DNA from: Schlesneria sp.
Lineage (GTDB): Bacteria; Planctomycetota; Planctomycetia; Planctomycetales; Planctomycetaceae
Assembly: GCA_025353525.1 (NCBI GenBank)
Contig: JANXOO010000617.1
Location: forward strand, 1 to 6,999
Reading direction: 5' to 3'
DNA length: 6,999 nucleotides
In this document: piece by piece, positions 4,434-6,999 of the stretch
Layout: each line of letters opens with the position of its first letter
Numbering within the stretch: the stretch's first letter is position 1
Translations under genes and position numbers: made by a program
The notes under the pieces: generated by a model
Seen by the model: the letters and a program-made list of their open reading frames with translations, nothing else
What the model was told of the DNA's origin: nothing
The model's database searches: none

Positions 4434-6947
4434 ATGCGGCTGAACTTCCAACAACTTCGATTTTCCGGGCGATCCGGGATCCTTGCGAATCTCTTGTTGA
4501 TCGTGTTTTGCGGATCGATTCCGGCGATGGGCGCCAGCCCGATTTTGTCGAATATCCTTCCGCGTGGCGCTCAGCGTGGCATCGATACCGAACTGCTGTT
4601 CAACGGACAACGTCTGGAAGACGCTGTTGAACTGATGGTCTACGAGCCGGGTGTTGAAGTCGTCGAATTTGCTGTCGTCAACGGCAATCAGGTGAAGGCC
4701 AAATTGAGGATCGCTGCCGATTGCATCCTCGGAACCAAACACGCCCGAATTCGTACGTTAAGCGGCCTTTCCGATTTGCGAACATTCCGCGTCGGCGCTC
4801 TTCCCACCGTTCAGGAAGTTGAACCTAACAGCGAATTCAAGCTGCCTCAGGTCGTTGCCAACAATGTCACCGTCGAAGGAATCATTCAGAACGAGGATGT
4901 CGATTACTTTCAGATCGACGCCAAAAAAGGGGATCGGATCAGTGCCGAAGTCGAAGGGATTCGCCTTGGCGATTTTCTGTTTGACCCGTACGTCGCGATT
5001 CTGAACGAAGCCCGGTTCGAACTTTCGACCAGCGACGATGCTGCCCTGGTCTGGCAGGACGGGATCGCTTCGATCATCGCTCCGGCAGACGGAAAGTACA
5101 TGGTCCAGATTCGCGAGAGCAGCTACGGCGGCAACGGTTCCTGCTACTATCGCTGCCATATCGGAACTTATCCTCGTCCCTTCGGCATTGTCCCGGCAGG
5201 TGGAAAACCGGGACAGCATGTCGCGGTCAGGTTCCTCGGCGACATTGCAGGCGAATTTTCGCGAGAGTTCGATCTGCCTGCCAGGGCCGAATCCGACTTT
5301 GCATTGTTTGCTCAGGACGATCAAGGGATCTCGCCATCGGGGAACCGGTTCCGCGTCGTCGATCTCGAAAATTCGATCGAGCTGGAACCCAACGAAAACA
5401 TTCAGCAAGCGACAAAGGCCGCAGCACCGATCGCGTTCAATGGTGTCCTCTCATCAAAAACCGATGTCGACTTTTTCGGGTTCACTGCGAAACAGGGTCA
5501 GACGCTCGAAATTCATGTCTGGGCCAGGCGACTTCGGTCAGAACTCGATTCGGTCCTGATCCTGTACAACGCTCAGGGTGGTGCCATTGCCAGCAATGAC
5601 GACAACGGAGGCCCCGACAGCTTTATCCGTTTTGCAGTTCCCGCCGACGGCGAGTACTTCCTCGAAGTCCGGGATCATCTGCGGCGTGGTGGAAACGCCT
5701 TCCACTACCGGATCGAAGTCAGTCCGCTCGTCCCGGAAACCCAATTGGGGGTCAGCGAATTCGTCCAGTACGTCGAACCCAAAGTCGCGATTCCGCAGGG
5801 GAACCGATTTCCACTGTTGATCAATGCCAATCGAATTGCATTCGGCGGGGTACTCGATTTCAAAGGCCTGAATTTGCCTGTCGGAGTCACCGTCGAATCG
5901 TTCGGAATGGCGGCCGATCAGGGAGTGGCACAAGTCATACTGGCCGCAGCACCCGACGCACCAATGTCCGGGAAGTTTTCGCAGATTGTCGGGACGCTGA
6001 CAGATCCGAACAATCCCAACCCGCCCGCAGGTGAAGTCCGGCTTCCGACAGTCCTTGTCCGCGGGATCAACAATATTCCGTTCTGGACCGAACCGACACA
6101 TTCACTGGCGATGACGGTGATTCAGAAAGTTCCGTTCACATTACAAATTGTCGAGCCCAAAGTACCGCTGGTGCAGGGTGGTCAAATGTCGCTGAAGGTT
6201 GTCGCCACACGCGAGGGTGACTTCAAAGGCCCGATCAAAATTGAACTGATGCTGAATCCGAACGGAGTCAATTCGAGCCGTGAAATCTCGATTGCCGAAG
6301 GGCAAACCGAAGCGCTGATTTCTGCGAATGCCGCCGGGAATGCTCAGGTGAAGGAACACAAGATCGCCGTACGGGGCGAAGCAACGGTCGGCAACGGACC
6401 GGTCGGAGTCTGTTCGCCATTCGTCAGTCTGCGAGTTGCCGAGCCATACGTCAAAATGACGTACGAACAGGCGGCTGTGGAGCTGGGGGCCGATACGGAA
6501 CTTGTCGTGAAACTCGAATCACCCAAAGCGTTCGAAGGCGATGCGGCGGTTCAGTTGTACGGCCTTCCGAACAAGGTGACGACGACTCCGATGACATTCA
6601 ACAAGGACGCGAAGGAACTGATTTTCAAGGTCAAGGCCGAGGCTGATGCGCCACAGGGGTTGAACAAGAGTCTGTTCTGCCAGGTGATCGTGACAGAAAA
6701 CGGCGAACCGGTGATTCATAATATCGGGACAGGTCAGATCCGTGTCGATAAACCGCTTCCTCCCAAGGTGGCCCCGGTGCCAGTGGTTGAAGCGGCACCC
6801 ATGCCAATGCCTGCACCTGTCGTCGCGGCTGCCCCTCCAAAACGACTGACGCGGCTGGAACAATTAAGACTGGAACAGGAACAACGAGTCAAAGCTCAGA
6901 CGGGAACAGCACCGGCGACAGAAGCCAAACCGGCAAGCGGACAGTAA
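4434..6947 (+). CDS. Secreted protein with two PPC domains and Ig-like beta domains
   Basis: This is a predicted 837-aa exported protein. A Sec signal peptide spans about residues 1-34, with basic MRLNFQQLRFSGR, hydrophobic ANLLLIVFCG and cleavage after AMGA. An IPT/TIG-like segment follows (about 35-120), then PPC domain 1 (about 127-240; EVEPNSE and DVDYFQIDAKKGD) and PPC domain 2 (about 315-430; ELEPNEN, DVDFFGFTAKQGQ and DDNGG). Three or so Ig-like beta segments run from about 430 to 765. A Pro/Ala-rich tail begins near 770 and ends in a charged helix, RLTRLEQLRLEQEQR. PPC domains usually flank secreted peptidases, but I see no peptidase domain, so it is probably a structural or binding protein. 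I chose ATG 4434 because it starts the signal peptide and has GTGAG 9 nt upstream. GTG 4431 and GTG 4395 are in-frame alternatives. It ends in a double stop, TAATAG. It is probably co-expressed with the DUF1501 gene. Confidence 0.9.
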   Translation: MRLNFQQLRFSGRSGILANLLLIVFCGSIPAMGASPILSNILPRGAQRGIDTELLFNGQRLEDAVELMVYEPGVEVVEFAVVNGNQVKAKLRIAADCILGTKHARIRTLSGLSDLRTFRVGALPTVQEVEPNSEFKLPQVVANNVTVEGIIQNEDVDYFQIDAKKGDRISAEVEGIRLGDFLFDPYVAILNEARFELSTSDDAALVWQDGIASIIAPADGKYMVQIRESSYGGNGSCYYRCHIGTYPRPFGIVPAGGKPGQHVAVRFLGDIAGEFSREFDLPARAESDFALFAQDDQGISPSGNRFRVVDLENSIELEPNENIQQATKAAAPIAFNGVLSSKTDVDFFGFTAKQGQTLEIHVWARRLRSELDSVLILYNAQGGAIASNDDNGGPDSFIRFAVPADGEYFLEVRDHLRRGGNAFHYRIEVSPLVPETQLGVSEFVQYVEPKVAIPQGNRFPLLINANRIAFGGVLDFKGLNLPVGVTVESFGMAADQGVAQVILAAAPDAPMSGKFSQIVGTLTDPNNPNPPAGEVRLPTVLVRGINNIPFWTEPTHSLAMTVIQKVPFTLQIVEPKVPLVQGGQMSLKVVATREGDFKGPIKIELMLNPNGVNSSREISIAEGQTEALISANAAGNAQVKEHKIAVRGEATVGNGPVGVCSPFVSLRVAEPYVKMTYEQAAVELGADTELVVKLESPKAFEGDAAVQLYGLPNKVTTTPMTFNKDAKELIFKVKAEADAPQGLNKSLFCQVIVTENGEPVIHNIGTGQIRVDKPLPPKVAPVPVVEAAPMPMPAPVVAAAPPKRLTRLEQLRLEQEQRVKAQTGTAPATEAKPASGQ

Positions 6948-6979
6948 TAGCAAGAATGCAGGCCATCCTCGCTGGAGTT

Positions 6980-6993
6980 CAGGCTTTAGCCTG
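6980..6993. repeat. Short palindrome CAGGCT-TT-AGCCTG at the window edge
   Basis: A perfect 6-bp inverted repeat separated by TT lies 33 nt after the PPC gene stop. The surrounding TTCAGGCTTTAGCCTG resembles a short dispersed repeat I associate with planctomycete genomes; this is from memory and unverified. It may serve as a weak terminator. The rest of the element lies beyond the window. Confidence 0.45.
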
Positions 6994-6999
6994 TCTTCA

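Overview
The window looks like a planctomycete chromosome segment where an accessory defence cassette meets ordinary host genes. The planctomycete assignment rests on the right half. It holds a Tat-exported DUF1501 protein followed by a large secreted protein with two bacterial pre-peptidase (PPC) domains, a pairing typical of Planctomycetales. It is inference from gene content, not from a marker gene.

Left part (2-2220): a two-gene module on the + strand, an AAA15/ABC-type ATPase followed 6 nt later by an RloB-family (Toprim-like) protein. This is the RloA/RloB architecture, also seen in the abortive-infection system AbiL and comparable in layout to PARIS. The ATPase gene is broken by an apparent one-base deletion just after Walker A. 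The RloB protein carries an unusual C-terminal beta-rich extension of about 105 residues with an internal duplication, which may be a new sensor or effector module.

Middle part (2221-2922): about 700 nt without a convincing protein gene. It holds a 39-nt 5' half of a tRNA-Leu(CAA) on the - strand that stops exactly at the end of the anticodon loop. A strong hairpin abuts the break, and two pairs of short direct repeats lie on the same side. Together these resemble the attachment-site end of an integrated element, so the defence pair may lie on a mobile island whose boundary is near 2384. No integrase gene is visible here. A periodic AGCRAACC repeat cluster lies just upstream of the next gene.

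Right part (2923-6999): the DUF1501 gene, an imperfect REP-like/terminator-like hairpin, the PPC-domain gene, and the start of another short palindromic repeat at the window edge. Both proteins are predicted to be exported, and they are co-oriented, so they probably act together at the cell envelope. Their biochemical role is not known from sequence. By eye this half is more GC-rich than the defence cassette, which agrees with different origins for the two halves.
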